From Amycolatopsis sp. FDAARGOS 1241 (GTDB lineage: Bacteria; Actinomycetota; Actinomycetes; Mycobacteriales; Pseudonocardiaceae), in the NCBI RefSeq assembly GCF_016889705.1, contig NZ_CP069526.1, forward strand, positions 7,017,001 through 7,081,000: a DNA stretch of 64,000 bases. Reading direction: 5' to 3'. Shown here piece by piece: positions 53,500 to 63,693 of this stretch; the first letter of the stretch is position 1; each line of letters opens with the position of its first letter. Both the position numbers and the translations under genes were made by a program. The notes below the pieces were generated by a model. The model saw only the letters and a program-made list of their open reading frames with translations. It did no database searches and was not told the origin of the DNA.

Positions 53500-54395
53500 G
53501 AAATCCGCGCCCCTCCTCGCGATCGTCCGGCTGCTCCGGCGGCGGAGCGTTCATTCTTACCCACCGAGCGGGCCAGGGCACGGACCGGCACGCTCGGGTT
53601 CTCTTCGGAAACACCCTCGAGAACGTCCTCGACCGCACCTTCGGCCAAGGCGTTCTCCAGAGCAGCGTAGGTGAGCACGACCGGATGCGGTGGAGTGAGT
53701 CCGTGCGCGAGGGCCGCGGTGGCCACGTTCGTGTAAGACCACCGGTGCACCGCGCTCGGCCCGTGCTCGGCGAGGGCCGCCAGGTGGTCACTGGTGCTGT
53801 AGCCCTTGTGCACGTCGAAGCCGTAGTCCGGCAGCTCCTCGTGCAGGCCGGCCATGATCCGGTCACGCGTCACCTTCGCGAGCACCGACGCCGCGGCGAT
53901 GCTGGCGACGCTGCGGTCACCCTTGATGACCGCGACGTTCGGCGCCGGGATGCCGGGCACTCGGAAGCCGTCGGTGAGCACGTACCCCGGGTGTTCGCGC
54001 AGCGCCGCGACCGCGCGCCGCATCCCCTCGAGGTTCATCACCCGGATGCCGAGCAAGTCGACTTGTTCGGACGGGATCACGATCACCGCGTAGTCGAGTG
54101 CGCGCTTCAGCACCAGGTCGTAGACGCGATCGCGGGCTTTGGCCGTGAGCATCTTCGAGTCCGTGAGCTCCGGCAGCCGCGCGCCGTCGCCGGGGCGCAG
54201 CACGCACGAAGCGACCACGAGCGGGCCCGCGCACGCACCGGCGCCGGCCTCGTCGACGCCCGCGACGGGCCCCAGGCCACGACGTTCGAGGGCACCCTGC
54301 AAGCCCCAGAAGAGCTCGCCGCGCACGACGGCGCGCGGCGGCCGCAGGGGTTCGGCCGGGATTCGGGGAACGGGAACGGTCACAGCTGCACTCAA
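53496..54395 (-). CDS. rnhB: Ribonuclease HII
   Basis: A 299-residue nuclease removing ribonucleotides and RNA from RNA-DNA hybrids. Motifs: VAGVDEAGAGACAGPLVVASCVL (catalytic Asp, Glu), LTDSKMLTAKARDRVYD, VLTDGFRVPG and VIKGDRSVASIAAASVLAKVTRD. It is about 40 residues longer at the N-terminus and 20 at the C-terminus than E. coli RNase HII. It lies between lepB and DUF2469, the mycobacterial order. Confidence 0.95.
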   Translation of the reverse strand: MSAAVTVPVPRIPAEPLRPPRAVVRGELFWGLQGALERRGLGPVAGVDEAGAGACAGPLVVASCVLRPGDGARLPELTDSKMLTAKARDRVYDLVLKRALDYAVIVIPSEQVDLLGIRVMNLEGMRRAVAALREHPGYVLTDGFRVPGIPAPNVAVIKGDRSVASIAAASVLAKVTRDRIMAGLHEELPDYGFDVHKGYSTSDHLAALAEHGPSAVHRWSYTNVATAALAHGLTPPHPVVLTYAALENALAEGAVEDVLEGVSEENPSVPVRALARSVGKNERSAAGAAGRSRGGARIS

Positions 54396-54443
54396 CCTTT
54401 TCGCAGAGCGTGCCGTCTGACGGAGCTTCTCAGGCGAGGCACC

Positions 54444-55364
54444 CTAACGTCTCCGGCCGGCCGCCTTGCGCAGCCGTGCCTTGAAACGCCGGCCGAGGAA
54501 CAGCGTGGGCACGGCCGAGGCGAACCCGAGACCGAGGGGGATGCTCTCCTGCCACGCCGGGGCCCCGAGGGCCACCGGCTGGGCGTCGGCCTGCGGGTTG
54601 TGGTCCGACACGCCACCCCACCGGCTCGGCGGGAAGACGATGATGCGGGCCTTGCCGATCACATCGCTCACGGGCACGGCGCCGTTGGCACCGCCCTGGC
54701 CCTGGTAGCGGGAGTCGGCGGAGTTGTTGCGGTTGTCGCCCATCACCCACAGGGTGCCCTGCGGCACCTTGACCGGCGCGAACGAGTCCTGCACCGCGTG
54801 GTCGGGGTTTTCCCAGTGGATGTACGGCTCGTCGAGCGCCTTGCCGTCGACGATCACGCGGTTCTGCGGATCGCAGCACGACACGGTCTGGCCGCCGACG
54901 GCGATCACCCGCTTGACGAAGTCGCGCTCGTCCGGCGGCGCGAAGCCCACCAGGGAACCCAAGCCGCGCAGGCCGCGGACGACGATGTTGCTGGACTCCT
55001 GCGGGGCGATCTCGTTCTCGGTCCAGGCCGGCGGGCCCTTGAACACGACGACGTCGCCCGGCGAAGGGTCGGTGAAGTCGTACGTGACGCGGTCGACCAG
55101 AATCCGGTCGCCTGTGCAGCCGGGGCAGCCGTGAAGCGTGGCCTCCATCGACCCCGAGGGGATCATGAAGACCTTCGCCAGAAAGGCCTGGATCAGGATC
55201 GTGAGCACCAGGGCGATCGCGATCAGGATCGGCAGTTCCTTCCAGAACGACCGCTTCTTCTGAGGCTTGCCCCGCCGGTGGGAGCCCCGACGCTGCTCGG
55301 AACGAGTCTCTTCCGAGCCGTCGGGGTCATCCTCAGCGGCGTTCTGGGGCACGGGTTCGACCAC
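54444..55364 (-). CDS. lepB: Signal peptidase I
   Basis: A 306-residue membrane peptidase that removes Sec and Tat signal peptides. A cytoplasmic basic/acidic N-terminus precedes one helix, then the catalytic Ser in IPSGSMEATL, the YDFTDPSPGDVVVFKGP segment, the Lys in FVKRVIAVGG and the C-terminal GDNRNNSADSR. Two cysteine pairs (CPGC, CC) lie in the extracellular part, and a second helix is near the C-terminus. It is 31 bp downstream of rplS. Confidence 0.96.
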   Translation of the reverse strand: MVEPVPQNAAEDDPDGSEETRSEQRRGSHRRGKPQKKRSFWKELPILIAIALVLTILIQAFLAKVFMIPSGSMEATLHGCPGCTGDRILVDRVTYDFTDPSPGDVVVFKGPPAWTENEIAPQESSNIVVRGLRGLGSLVGFAPPDERDFVKRVIAVGGQTVSCCDPQNRVIVDGKALDEPYIHWENPDHAVQDSFAPVKVPQGTLWVMGDNRNNSADSRYQGQGGANGAVPVSDVIGKARIIVFPPSRWGGVSDHNPQADAQPVALGAPAWQESIPLGLGFASAVPTLFLGRRFKARLRKAAGRRR

Positions 55365-55395
55365 GTCGCCAGGCTACCGGGAACCGCCCTGCCAC

Positions 55396-55764
55396 TCAGG
55401 AGGCAGAGGTGGTCTCGCGGCTGTCGCGGCGCTCCTTGATCTTCGCCTTCTTGCCGCGCAGGTCGCGCAGGTAGTACAGCTTGGCGCGCCGCACGTCACC
55501 GCGCTTGAAGACCTCGATCTGGGCGACGTTCGGCGAGTGCACCGGGAAGGTGCGCTCGACGCCCACGCCGAACGAGACCTTGCGGACGGTGAAGGTCTCC
55601 CGCACGCCACCGCCCTGCCGGCGGATGACGACGCCCTGGAAGACCTGGTTGCGCTCGCGGTTGCCCTCGATGACGCGGACGTGGACCTTGAGCGTGTCGC
55701 CCGGGCGGAAATCCGGGATGTCGGAACGCAGTGACTGCGCGTCCAGCGCGTCCAGGGTGTTCAT
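55396..55764 (-). CDS. rplS: 50S ribosomal protein L19
   Basis: A 122-residue L19: [104 protein letters not shown] 55764 gives the standard start. Between rplS and trmD a 177-bp gap may hold the rplS promoter. Confidence 0.97.
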   Translation of the reverse strand: MNTLDALDAQSLRSDIPDFRPGDTLKVHVRVIEGNRERNQVFQGVVIRRQGGGVRETFTVRKVSFGVGVERTFPVHSPNVAQIEVFKRGDVRRAKLYYLRDLRGKKAKIKERRDSRETTSAS

Positions 55765-55941
55765 CGTGGTCCGTCCTCGTCGATTCGTATTGCTTGCGTA
55801 CTTCTCCCCAGGGCGCACAGGCGCGCAGCAGTGCTGCTTGCGACCACACCAGGGGCTGATGGCGGGCTCGTGAACGAGGCGGTCCACTCACGCCAACCTG
55901 TCGATTATGGCAGAGGCGCACGTGCTCGCTTCGCACGGGGT

Positions 55942-56688
55942 CTAGCCGGGGTTCTCGCCGAGCCGGTCGAGGACCTCGTGATCTCGTCGGTCGAGACTAC
56001 CTTCCGGCAACTTGGCCAGGAGATCCGGGCGGCGCCGGGCGGTGCGCTCCAGCGCCTGGTCGCGCCGCCAGCGGTCGACGAGCGCGTGGTTGCCGGAGCG
56101 CAGCACGTCCGGCACCGCCAGGTCGCGCCACACCTCCGGACGGGTGTAGCTGGGGCCTTCGAGCAGCCCATCGGAGAACGAGTCCTCGGCCGCCGAGCGC
56201 GCGTTGCCGAGCACCCCCGGCAGCAGCCGGACGACGGCCTCGACGATCACCAGCACCGCTGCTTCACCGCCGACGAGCACGTAGTCGCCGATCGACACCT
56301 CGTCGACGGGCATCCGCCGCGCGGCGTCGTCGACCACGCGCTGGTCGATGCCCTCGTAGCGGCCGCACGCGAAGACCAGGTGCTGTTCCTCGGCGTACGC
56401 GTGGGCCATGGCCTGCGTGAACGGGCGGCCGGCGGGCGTCGGGACCACGAGCCGGGTCTCCGGGCGGCACACCTCGTCGAGGGCCGGGCCCCAGATCTGG
56501 GGCTTCATGACCATGCCGGGACCACCGCCGTAGGGTGCGTCGTCGACGGCGCGGTGGACGTCGTGGGTCCAGTCGCGCAGGTCGTGGACACCGACCTCGA
56601 TGAGGCCGCGGTCGATGGCCCGGCCCAGCAGCGCGGCGCGCAGCGGATCGAGGTACTCGGGGAAGATCGTGACGACGTCGATGCGCAT
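55942..56688 (-). CDS. trmD: tRNA (guanine-N1-)-methyltransferase
   Basis: A 248-residue SPOUT methyltransferase that makes m1G37. Motifs include [44 protein letters not shown] and the trefoil-knot end [30 protein letters not shown]. Its ATG immediately follows the rimM stop codon with no spacing. Confidence 0.97.
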   Translation of the reverse strand: MRIDVVTIFPEYLDPLRAALLGRAIDRGLIEVGVHDLRDWTHDVHRAVDDAPYGGGPGMVMKPQIWGPALDEVCRPETRLVVPTPAGRPFTQAMAHAYAEEQHLVFACGRYEGIDQRVVDDAARRMPVDEVSIGDYVLVGGEAAVLVIVEAVVRLLPGVLGNARSAAEDSFSDGLLEGPSYTRPEVWRDLAVPDVLRSGNHALVDRWRRDQALERTARRRPDLLAKLPEGSLDRRDHEVLDRLGENPG

Positions 56689-57201
56689 CTAGGCGTCCAG
56701 CAGACCTTCGGGCGGGTCCAGCACGACGCGGCCGCCCGCCACGTCGACGGTGGGCACGATCGCCTTGACGAATGGAACGAGCACGTCGCGACCGTCGACG
56801 TCCAGTTCGAGCAGCTCGCCCGCCGGAGAGTGGACGACCTCGGCCACCTTGCCGACCACGGTGCCGTCGGCGAGCTCGGCGCGCAGGCCCGCCAGCTCGT
56901 GGTCGTAGAACTCGTCCGGGTCGGCCGTGGGCGGCAGCGAACCGGTGTCGATGAGCAGGAGCGCGCCGCGCAGGGTCTCGGCGACGTCGCGGGTCAGCAC
57001 CTGCTCGAAACGCACCAGCAGCCGCCCGCTGTGTTCGCGGGCGGCTGCCACGGTGAGATCCCTCTTGCTGCCGTCGCGCAGCTTCGTCGTGACGACCGCA
57101 CCGACGGCGAACCGCTCTTCCGGCGAGTCCGTGCGCACGTCCACGGCGAGTTCGCCGCGGATGCCGTGCGCCTTCGCGATGCGGCCGACTACGACGTCCA
57201 T
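56689..57201 (-). CDS. rimM: Ribosome maturation factor RimM
   Basis: A 170-residue 16S rRNA processing factor: VVVGRIAKAHGIRGELAVDVRTDSPEERFAVG in the N-terminal beta-barrel and EFYDHELAGLRAELADG and VLVPFVKAIVPTVD in the PRC-barrel domain. It is directly abutted by trmD. Confidence 0.96.
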   Translation of the reverse strand: MDVVVGRIAKAHGIRGELAVDVRTDSPEERFAVGAVVTTKLRDGSKRDLTVAAAREHSGRLLVRFEQVLTRDVAETLRGALLLIDTGSLPPTADPDEFYDHELAGLRAELADGTVVGKVAEVVHSPAGELLELDVDGRDVLVPFVKAIVPTVDVAGGRVVLDPPEGLLDA

Positions 57202-57228
57202 CCTGACCGTCCGGGTTTCCGGTGCGGG

Positions 57229-57468
57229 TCAGCGATCGGTGTCGACGACGTCCACGCGGACGCCGCGGCCACCGATGCCACCCATCACGGTGCGCAGGGC
57301 GGTCGCCGTGCGGCCGCCCCGGCCGATCACCTTGCCGAGGTCGTCGGGGTGCACGTGCACCTCGAGCGTGCGGCCACGGCGCGTGGTCAGCAGCTCGACC
57401 CGGACCTCGTCCGGGTTGTCGACGATCCCGCGCACCAGGTGCTCGAGGGAGTCAGCGAGAAAACTCAC
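57229..57468 (-). CDS. khpA: KH-domain RNA-binding protein (KhpA type)
   Basis: A 79-residue KH protein: [17 protein letters not shown] and [23 protein letters not shown] contain the KH fold with the GxxG loop (GRGG). It is the Rv2908c counterpart. Its ATG overlaps the rpsP stop by four bases. Confidence 0.94.
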   Translation of the reverse strand: MSFLADSLEHLVRGIVDNPDEVRVELLTTRRGRTLEVHVHPDDLGKVIGRGGRTATALRTVMGGIGGRGVRVDVVDTDR

Positions 57469-57908
57469 TCGGACTTCTCGCCCTCAGCGGCTTCGGCCTT
57501 GTCGGCCTCGGCCTTCTTCGGGGCGGACTTCTTCTTCGGCGTGGTCGCCTCGGCGACCGGCTCCTCGCCGGCCGCGGCCAGCGCCGCGTTGAACAGGTCC
57601 TGCTTGGACGGCTTCGGCTCGGCCACCTTCAGGGTGCCCTCGGCGCCGGGCAGGCCCTTGAACTTCTGCCAGTCGCCGGTGATCTCGAGCAGGCGCTGGA
57701 CCGGCTCGGTCGGCTGGGCGCCGACGGACAGCCAGTGCTGGGCGCGCTCGGAGTCGACCTGGATCAGGCTCGGCTCTTCCTTCGGGTGGTACTTGCCGAT
57801 CGTCTCGATGGCCTTGCCGTCCCGGCGGGTGCGCGCGTCGGCGACGATGATGCGGTAGTACGGCGCACGGATCTTGCCGAGGCGCTGCAGCTTGATCTTG
57901 ACGGCCAC
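57465..57908 (-). CDS. rpsP: 30S ribosomal protein S16
   Basis: A 147-residue S16: [78 protein letters not shown], followed by an Ala/Lys/Glu-rich C-terminal extension of about 60 residues typical of actinobacteria. GTG 57908 has GAGGAG 11 bases upstream. Confidence 0.96.
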   Translation of the reverse strand: MAVKIKLQRLGKIRAPYYRIIVADARTRRDGKAIETIGKYHPKEEPSLIQVDSERAQHWLSVGAQPTEPVQRLLEITGDWQKFKGLPGAEGTLKVAEPKPSKQDLFNAALAAAGEEPVAEATTPKKKSAPKKAEADKAEAAEGEKSE

Positions 57909-58078
57909 GGGTGTGGGTACTCCTCGTTGCTCTCTGGTGCAGGTGGGCGCACGTCGGCCGCGTGGGGACACGGTCTCGGGCACCCGAAGGTCAGGAGCTC
58001 CCGAACGGTGAGAGGGTCCGGACGGAAGCGGGCAAGCGAACATTCTGCCAGACGGGCCCGAAGTCCCTGAACAGGGCC

Positions 58079-58876
58079 TCAGAAGGAAGCGATTCCGAGT
58101 GCACCGAGCAGGATCGCGGCCGACGGCAGGAAGTTGTTCATCGAGTGTGCCACGACGCTGCCGGCGAGCCGCCCCGTCGCGAAGCGGGCCAAGCCGATGG
58201 GCACGGCGATGACCAGCAGCAGCGTCGTGCGCAGGGGTTCGAGGTGGCTCGCGGCGAACACGGCCGTGGACAGCAGGAACGCCGCCACCCGGCCCCAGCG
58301 CTCGGTGCGCCACTGCAGCCGCTCCACGGCGCCCCAGAGCAGGCCGCGGTAGATGATCTCCTCGCAGATCGGCCCGACGAGCCAGAGGTAGACGAACGTC
58401 ACGACCGCCGCCGGCACCGACATCTTCCGGTCGTCCACGAGCGCGCTGATCGTCGACGTCGCGTTGGCCGAGCCCACGACCTCGGTCCACACGTACGCGC
58501 TCAGTGACGTGAGGACCAGCCCGAGCAGCCCGAACTTCAAGCCCACCTTGACGTCGGCCCAGCGCCACTGCAGCCGCAGATCGAGCTTGGGACCGTTGCC
58601 TCGCACGACCGTGGCCAGCAGCGCCACCCCCGCGGCGATCATCGCGGGCAGCATCGTGCCGAGCAGCACCGTGCGGATCGGCAGCGGCTGCCCCGGCGGC
58701 GGATCGCCCAGCACGGCGCTCACGAACGCCGCGGACGCGATGAGGACGGCCTCCACGAGCAGGAAGGCGCCGAACCCCCAGCGGTGCGGCGGGAACTGCG
58801 GCGGGGCGCTCACCAAGTCCTCCGGACTGATCGGCGTGGCACCCGGGAGGTTCTCCCGGGGCTGCGAAGTGGTCAC
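58079..58876 (-). CDS. CPBP-family intramembrane (CAAX-type) metalloprotease
   Basis: A 265-residue membrane protein with about eight helices and the Abi/CPBP motifs: [12 protein letters not shown] (motif 1, EE-x-x-x-R), ASHLEP (motif 2, FxxxH) and HSMNN (motif 4). Members are glutamic/metallo proteases or bacteriocin-immunity proteins; the substrate is unknown. It is separated from rpsP by 170 bp and probably independent. Confidence 0.9.
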   Translation of the reverse strand: MTTSQPRENLPGATPISPEDLVSAPPQFPPHRWGFGAFLLVEAVLIASAAFVSAVLGDPPPGQPLPIRTVLLGTMLPAMIAAGVALLATVVRGNGPKLDLRLQWRWADVKVGLKFGLLGLVLTSLSAYVWTEVVGSANATSTISALVDDRKMSVPAAVVTFVYLWLVGPICEEIIYRGLLWGAVERLQWRTERWGRVAAFLLSTAVFAASHLEPLRTTLLLVIAVPIGLARFATGRLAGSVVAHSMNNFLPSAAILLGALGIASF

Positions 58877-59057
58877 GCCGCCCCTCCGGTGATCGCTCGG
58901 CTCACCGACCGAGCCTAACCGTCGAGAGGACTTCGCACAGTACTCGATCGATCACCGATGATGCTGCGCTGTTGATGACCAATCCGCCCCGGTCACGGCG
59001 GACACGCCCCGCCAAACACCGCACGTGTCCGCCTACTTGGGTCGGATCGGTAATGGT

Positions 59058-60131
59058 TCAGGCGAAGACGACACCGCCCAGGACGATGTGCTCCGGATGG
59101 CGCAGCACAGCCAGGTCCTCCCGCGGATCGGCCGCGTAGACGATCAAGTCGGCCGGTGCGCCGTTCTCGATGCCGGGGTGGCCGAGCCACTCGCGGGCCG
59201 CCCACGACGCGCTCGCGAGCGCCTGCTCGCGCGACATTCCGGCGCGGTGGAGCGCTTCGACCTCGTCCGCGATGAGGCCGTGGGCGACCATGCCGCCGGC
59301 GTCCGTGCCCGCGAAGACCCGCACGCCCGCTTCGACGGCCGCGGACACCATGTCACCGACACCGGCGTGCAACGCCCGCATGTGCGCCGCGTACGTCGGG
59401 TACTTGCCGGCTTTGTCGGCGATGCCCGGGAAGTTCTCGATGTTGATCAGCGTGGGCACGAGCGCCACCTCGCGCCGGGCGAGCTGGGCGAGCTGGTCCG
59501 GGTCGAGCGCGGTGCCGTGTTCGAGACAGTCGATGCCGGCGTCGATGAGCCCCGGCAGCGCGGCCTCGCCGAAGACGTGGGCGGTGACGCGGGCGCCGAG
59601 GTCGTGCGCCACGCGAATGGCCTCGGTGAGCACGTCCTGCGGCCACAGCGGGGCGAGGTCGCCGGCGCCGCGGTCGATCCAGTCGCCGACGAGCTTCACC
59701 CAGCCGTCGCCGTCGCGGGCCTGCTCGGCGACGGCCTCGGGCAGCAGCTCGGGGTCGTCCAGCTCGATGGCCAGGCCCGGGACGTACCGCTTGGGCAGGG
59801 CGAGGTGCCGGCCGCAGCGGATGATCGTCGGCAGGTCGGCGCGCTCCTGCAGCGGCCGGACGTCGATCGGCAGGCCGCAGTCACGGATCAGCAGCGTGCC
59901 CGCGGCGCGGTCGGTCTCGGCCTGCTCGATCGCCACGTCGACCGGCACGGGGCCCTCGGGCGCGATGCCGGGGTGGCAATGGGCGTCGACGAGGCCGGGC
60001 ACGAGGAACCCGCCCGTGGAGAGCGTTTCGGCGCCCGGCACCGGCTCGACCGAGATGCGGCCGTCGACGAGCCACAGATCGCGCGGCTCACCGTCCGGCA
60101 GCACTGTGCCGGAGACGTGCAGCGCGCTCAA
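59058..60131 (-). CDS. Amidohydrolase (Rv2915c-like)
   Basis: A 357-residue metal-dependent amidohydrolase with the composite N-terminal beta-sandwich and TIM barrel: VDAHCHPG (HxH), RVTAHVFGEAA (His), DCLEHGTAL (His) and FAGTDAGGM (Asp) are the metal ligands. It is the M. tuberculosis Rv2915c counterpart. It overlaps the ffh stop by four bases and so is coupled to ffh, although no functional link is known. Confidence 0.9.
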   Translation of the reverse strand: MSALHVSGTVLPDGEPRDLWLVDGRISVEPVPGAETLSTGGFLVPGLVDAHCHPGIAPEGPVPVDVAIEQAETDRAAGTLLIRDCGLPIDVRPLQERADLPTIIRCGRHLALPKRYVPGLAIELDDPELLPEAVAEQARDGDGWVKLVGDWIDRGAGDLAPLWPQDVLTEAIRVAHDLGARVTAHVFGEAALPGLIDAGIDCLEHGTALDPDQLAQLARREVALVPTLINIENFPGIADKAGKYPTYAAHMRALHAGVGDMVSAAVEAGVRVFAGTDAGGMVAHGLIADEVEALHRAGMSREQALASASWAAREWLGHPGIENGAPADLIVYAADPREDLAVLRHPEHIVLGGVVFA

Positions 60132-61672
60132 TTGCTGCCCGGGTTCTTCGGGAGCTTGAACTTCGACGGGTCGAAGCCCGGCACGTCGTTCATCCCGCCG
60201 AGCTGCGAGAGGTCGGGCATCCCGCCTCCGCCCGGCATGCCACCCGGTGGCAGCATCGGCATGCCGCCGGGGAAGCCGCCGCGCACCTTGGGCTGCGTGG
60301 GGCCGCGTCCCTTGCCCTTCTTCCCCTTCTTGCCCTTGCGCGTCTTGCTCCCGCCCGCGCCGCCGAAGCCGAAGCGCCCGGCCATCTGCGACATCATCTT
60401 GCGCGCTTCGAAGAAGCGGTTGACCAGGTCGTTGACCTCGCGGACGGTGACACCCGAGCCGTTCGCGATACGCAGCCGGCGTGAGCCGTTGATCAGCTTC
60501 GGGTCGGCGCGCTCGGCCGGCGTCATGCCGCGGATGATCGCCTGCAGCCGGTCGAGGTGCTTGTCGTCGACCTGCGCGAGCTGGTCCTTCATCTGGCCCG
60601 CACCGGGCAGCATGCCGAGCAGGTTGCCGATCGGGCCCATCTTGCGGACGGCGAGCATCTGTTCGAGGAAGTCTTCCAGCGTCAGCTGGCCGCTGGTCAG
60701 CTTCTGCGCGGCCTTCTCGGCCTGCTCCTGGTCGAAGTGCTGCTCAGCCTGCTCGATGAGCGTGAGCACGTCGCCCATCCCGAGGATGCGCGAGGCCATC
60801 CGGTCGGGGTGGAAGGTGTCGAAGTCCTCGAGCTTCTCGCCGTTGGACGCGAAGAGGATCGGCTGGCCGGTGACCTCGCGGACCGACAGGGCCGCACCAC
60901 CGCGGGCGTCGCCGTCGAGCTTGGTGAGCACGACGCCGGTAAAGCCGACGCCGTCGCGGAACGCTTCGGCCGTGGTCACGGCGTCCTGACCGATCATCGC
61001 GTCGACGACGAACAGGACCTCGTCGGGCTGCACGGCGTCGCGGATGTCCGCGGCTTGCTTCATCAGCTCTTCGTCGACACCGAGACGACCCGCGGTGTCG
61101 ACCACGACCACGTCGTGCTGCGCGTGCTTGGCCTCGTCGATGGCGCGGCGGGCGACATCGACCGGGTCGCCGACGCCGTTTCCGGGCTCCGGCGCGAACG
61201 TGACCACCCCGGCGCGCTCGCCGACGACCTGCAGCTGCGTGACCGCGTTCGGGCGCTGGAGGTCACACGCGACCAGCATCGGCGCGTGGCCCTGCTTCTT
61301 CAGCCACATCGCGAGCTTGCCGGCGAGCGTCGTCTTACCGGCACCCTGCAGACCGGCGAGCATGATCACCGTCGGCGGGTTCTTGGCGAGGTTCAGCCGG
61401 CGCGTCTCGCCGCCGAGGATCGCGACGAGCTCCTCGTTGACGATCTTGATGACCTGCTGCGCGGGGTTCAGGGCCTGCGAGACCTCGGCGCCCTTCGCCC
61501 GTTCCTTGATCCGGGCGATGAACTCCTTGACCACCGGCAGCGCGACGTCGGCCTCCAGCAACGCGATGCGGATCTCGCGCGCGGTGGCGTCGATGTCGGC
61601 GTCGGACAGCCTGCCCTTGCGCGACAGCGTCTGCAGGGCGGCGGTGAGCCGATCGGAGAGGGTGTCGAACAC
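60128..61672 (-). CDS. ffh: Signal recognition particle GTPase Ffh
   Basis: A 514-residue SRP54 protein that binds signal peptides and 4.5S RNA and targets ribosomes to FtsY. G motifs: MLAGLQGAGKTTLAGKLA (G1), DVVVVDTAGRLGVDEELM (G3), VVLTKLDGDARGG (G4). The C-terminal M domain is Met/Lys/Gly-rich (QMLAVRKMGPIGNLLGMLPG, MMSQMAG) with a basic tail. GTG 61672 begins VFDTLSDRLTAALQTL. It is divergent from the ABC exporter at 61891. Confidence 0.97.
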   Translation of the reverse strand: MFDTLSDRLTAALQTLSRKGRLSDADIDATAREIRIALLEADVALPVVKEFIARIKERAKGAEVSQALNPAQQVIKIVNEELVAILGGETRRLNLAKNPPTVIMLAGLQGAGKTTLAGKLAMWLKKQGHAPMLVACDLQRPNAVTQLQVVGERAGVVTFAPEPGNGVGDPVDVARRAIDEAKHAQHDVVVVDTAGRLGVDEELMKQAADIRDAVQPDEVLFVVDAMIGQDAVTTAEAFRDGVGFTGVVLTKLDGDARGGAALSVREVTGQPILFASNGEKLEDFDTFHPDRMASRILGMGDVLTLIEQAEQHFDQEQAEKAAQKLTSGQLTLEDFLEQMLAVRKMGPIGNLLGMLPGAGQMKDQLAQVDDKHLDRLQAIIRGMTPAERADPKLINGSRRLRIANGSGVTVREVNDLVNRFFEARKMMSQMAGRFGFGGAGGSKTRKGKKGKKGKGRGPTQPKVRGGFPGGMPMLPPGGMPGGGGMPDLSQLGGMNDVPGFDPSKFKLPKNPGSN

Positions 61673-61796
61673 GGGTGTGCACGCTCCAGCTGGGTCGTCG
61701 TTCGAGTACCGGGCACCGCTCGGCGACCCCGGCAACCTCCCAGGGTAGCGGTCCGTGCCGGTCCGCCTCGCGGGTGCGCGAACCTTCGACACTAGG

Positions 61797-61818
61797 TTAG
61801 TACGCACATGCGTAATAA
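61797..61818 (+). promoter_or_regulatory. MarR-type palindrome upstream of the ABC exporter
   Basis: TACGCA-CA-TGCGTA (61801-61814) is a perfect inverted repeat; with one mismatch it extends to TTAGTACGCACATGCGTAATAA over 22 bp. It lies 73 bp before the exporter ATG and is the type of site expected for the MarR regulator encoded downstream. Confidence 0.65.
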
Positions 61819-61890
61819 CTTGATCACGACAATCCTGTGCAAGCAAGAAAAACTCTCGACGACGGACCCGAAATCGGTAAACATCTGCGT

Positions 61891-63684
61891 ATGACTTCAG
61901 CGACGAGACCTCGTCCGACGCTGGCCGAGCCGACGGCCGACACCGACGAGAAAGTGCCGTTCAGGCGCATCGCGGCCCTGTTCCGGCCCCACCGCGGGGC
62001 GATGGCGGCGCTGTGCGCGCTGCTCGTGCTGCAGGCCGCGCTCGGCGTCACCTCGCCCTTCCTGCTGCGGGCGATCCTCGACGACGCGCTCCCCCACCGC
62101 GACGCGCTGCTGGTGAGCGTGCTGGCGATGGGAATGATCGGCGCGGCGCTGGGCTCGGGCGCGCTGGGCGTGGCGACGACCGGGCTGTCGAACACGATCG
62201 GGCAGCGCGTGATGAACGAGCTGCGCGTGTCGGTCTACGGCCACCTGCAGCGCATGTCGCTCGGCTTCTTCACCCGCACCAAGACCGGCGAGATCCTTTC
62301 GCGGGTCTTCAACGACATCGGCGGCGTCGACAACGTGGTCACGACCACCGCCGCATCGATCGTGCAGAACGGCACCACGGCGCTGGCGATCACCGTCGCG
62401 ATCCTGATCATGGACTGGCAGCTGGCGCTGCTCACGCTCGTGGTGGTGCCGCTGTTCCTGCTGTTCACGCTGCGGCTGGGCGGCAAGCAGCGCAAGCTCG
62501 CCCGCGGCCGGACCCGCCGGATGGCGCGGCTGACGACGATCGTCGAGGAGTCCCTGTCGGTCACGGGCGTGCTGCTGAGCAAGACCATGGGCAACGAGCG
62601 CGCGATGCGGGAGCGCTTCGCCGAGGAGTCGCGTGAGGTCGCCGCGCTCGAGCGCAGCACGGCGCTGGCCGGCCGCTGGCAGCGGGCCTCGCGGACGATG
62701 AGCCTGACGATCATCCCCGCGCTCGTGTACTGGGTGGCCGGGCTCGAGCTGGCGGGCGGCGCGGCGCCGGTCTCGCTGGGCACGGTCGTGGCGTTCACCA
62801 GCATGCTCAACCGCCTGCTCGCGCCGGCGACGGCCATGCAGACCGTGAGCCAGAGCGTGGCGTCGGCGAAGGCGCTGTTCGGGCGGATCTTCGAGGTTCT
62901 CGACCTGCCGGTGGAAATCGGCGACCGGCCCGGTGCCCGCGAGCTGGCCGTGCGCGAGGGTGCGGTCGCGATGCGGGGCGTCTCGTTCCGCTACGACGAC
63001 GACGGGCCGTGGACCCTGCACGACATCGACCTCGACGTGCCACCGGGGACGACGACCGCGCTGGTGGGGTCGACGGGCTCGGGCAAGACGACGCTCGCGT
63101 ACCTCGTGGCCCGCCTGTACGAGGTGACCGACGGGCGCGTCTGCATCGACGAGACCGACGTCCGCGACGTCACGCTCGCGTCGCTGGCCGCCGGGGTCGG
63201 GCTGGTTTCGCAGGAGACGTACCTGTTCCACGCGACGGTGCGGGAGAACCTGCGGTTCGCGAAGCCGGACGCTACGGACGCGGAGATCGAGGAAGCCGCG
63301 AAGGCCGCGCACATCCACGACACGCTGGCGAAGCTGCCCGAGGGCTACGACACCGTCGTGGGCCAGCGCGGCTACCGGTTCTCGGGCGGCGAGAAGCAGC
63401 GGATGGCGATCGCGCGGATCCTGCTGCGCAACCCGCCCGTGCTGATCCTCGACGAAGCCACGAGCGCGCTCGACACCCGCACCGAACGTTCCGTGCAGGC
63501 GGAGCTCGACCGGCTCGCCGCGGGCCGCACGACGCTCACCATCGCGCACCGGTTGTCCACTGTGGAGAACGCGGACCAGATCGTGGTGCTCGACGAGGGC
63601 CGGATCGTCGAGCGGGGCACGCACGCGGAACTGCTGGCCCTCGACGGCCGGTACGCGCGGCTGGTGCGCGGGGAAACCGCCTAA
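61891..63684 (+). CDS. ABC exporter with fused membrane and ATPase domains
   Basis: A 597-residue half-size ABC exporter. Six helices from about residue 40 to 310 carry the YGHLQRMSLGFFTRTKTGEILSRVFNDIGGVDNVV core; the nucleotide-binding domain has Walker A GSTGSGKTT (about 393), signature FSGGEKQR (497), Walker B VLILDEATSALD (518) and the switch His in IAHRLST (553). The signature starts FSGG rather than LSGG, which is tolerated. The ribosome site is weak, and GTG 61837 would add 18 residues. It is likely regulated by the adjacent MarR protein and exports a drug or lipid. Confidence 0.94.
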   Translation: MTSATRPRPTLAEPTADTDEKVPFRRIAALFRPHRGAMAALCALLVLQAALGVTSPFLLRAILDDALPHRDALLVSVLAMGMIGAALGSGALGVATTGLSNTIGQRVMNELRVSVYGHLQRMSLGFFTRTKTGEILSRVFNDIGGVDNVVTTTAASIVQNGTTALAITVAILIMDWQLALLTLVVVPLFLLFTLRLGGKQRKLARGRTRRMARLTTIVEESLSVTGVLLSKTMGNERAMRERFAEESREVAALERSTALAGRWQRASRTMSLTIIPALVYWVAGLELAGGAAPVSLGTVVAFTSMLNRLLAPATAMQTVSQSVASAKALFGRIFEVLDLPVEIGDRPGARELAVREGAVAMRGVSFRYDDDGPWTLHDIDLDVPPGTTTALVGSTGSGKTTLAYLVARLYEVTDGRVCIDETDVRDVTLASLAAGVGLVSQETYLFHATVRENLRFAKPDATDAEIEEAAKAAHIHDTLAKLPEGYDTVVGQRGYRFSGGEKQRMAIARILLRNPPVLILDEATSALDTRTERSVQAELDRLAAGRTTLTIAHRLSTVENADQIVVLDEGRIVERGTHAELLALDGRYARLVRGETA

Positions 63685-63693
63685 TGTGGCGGT

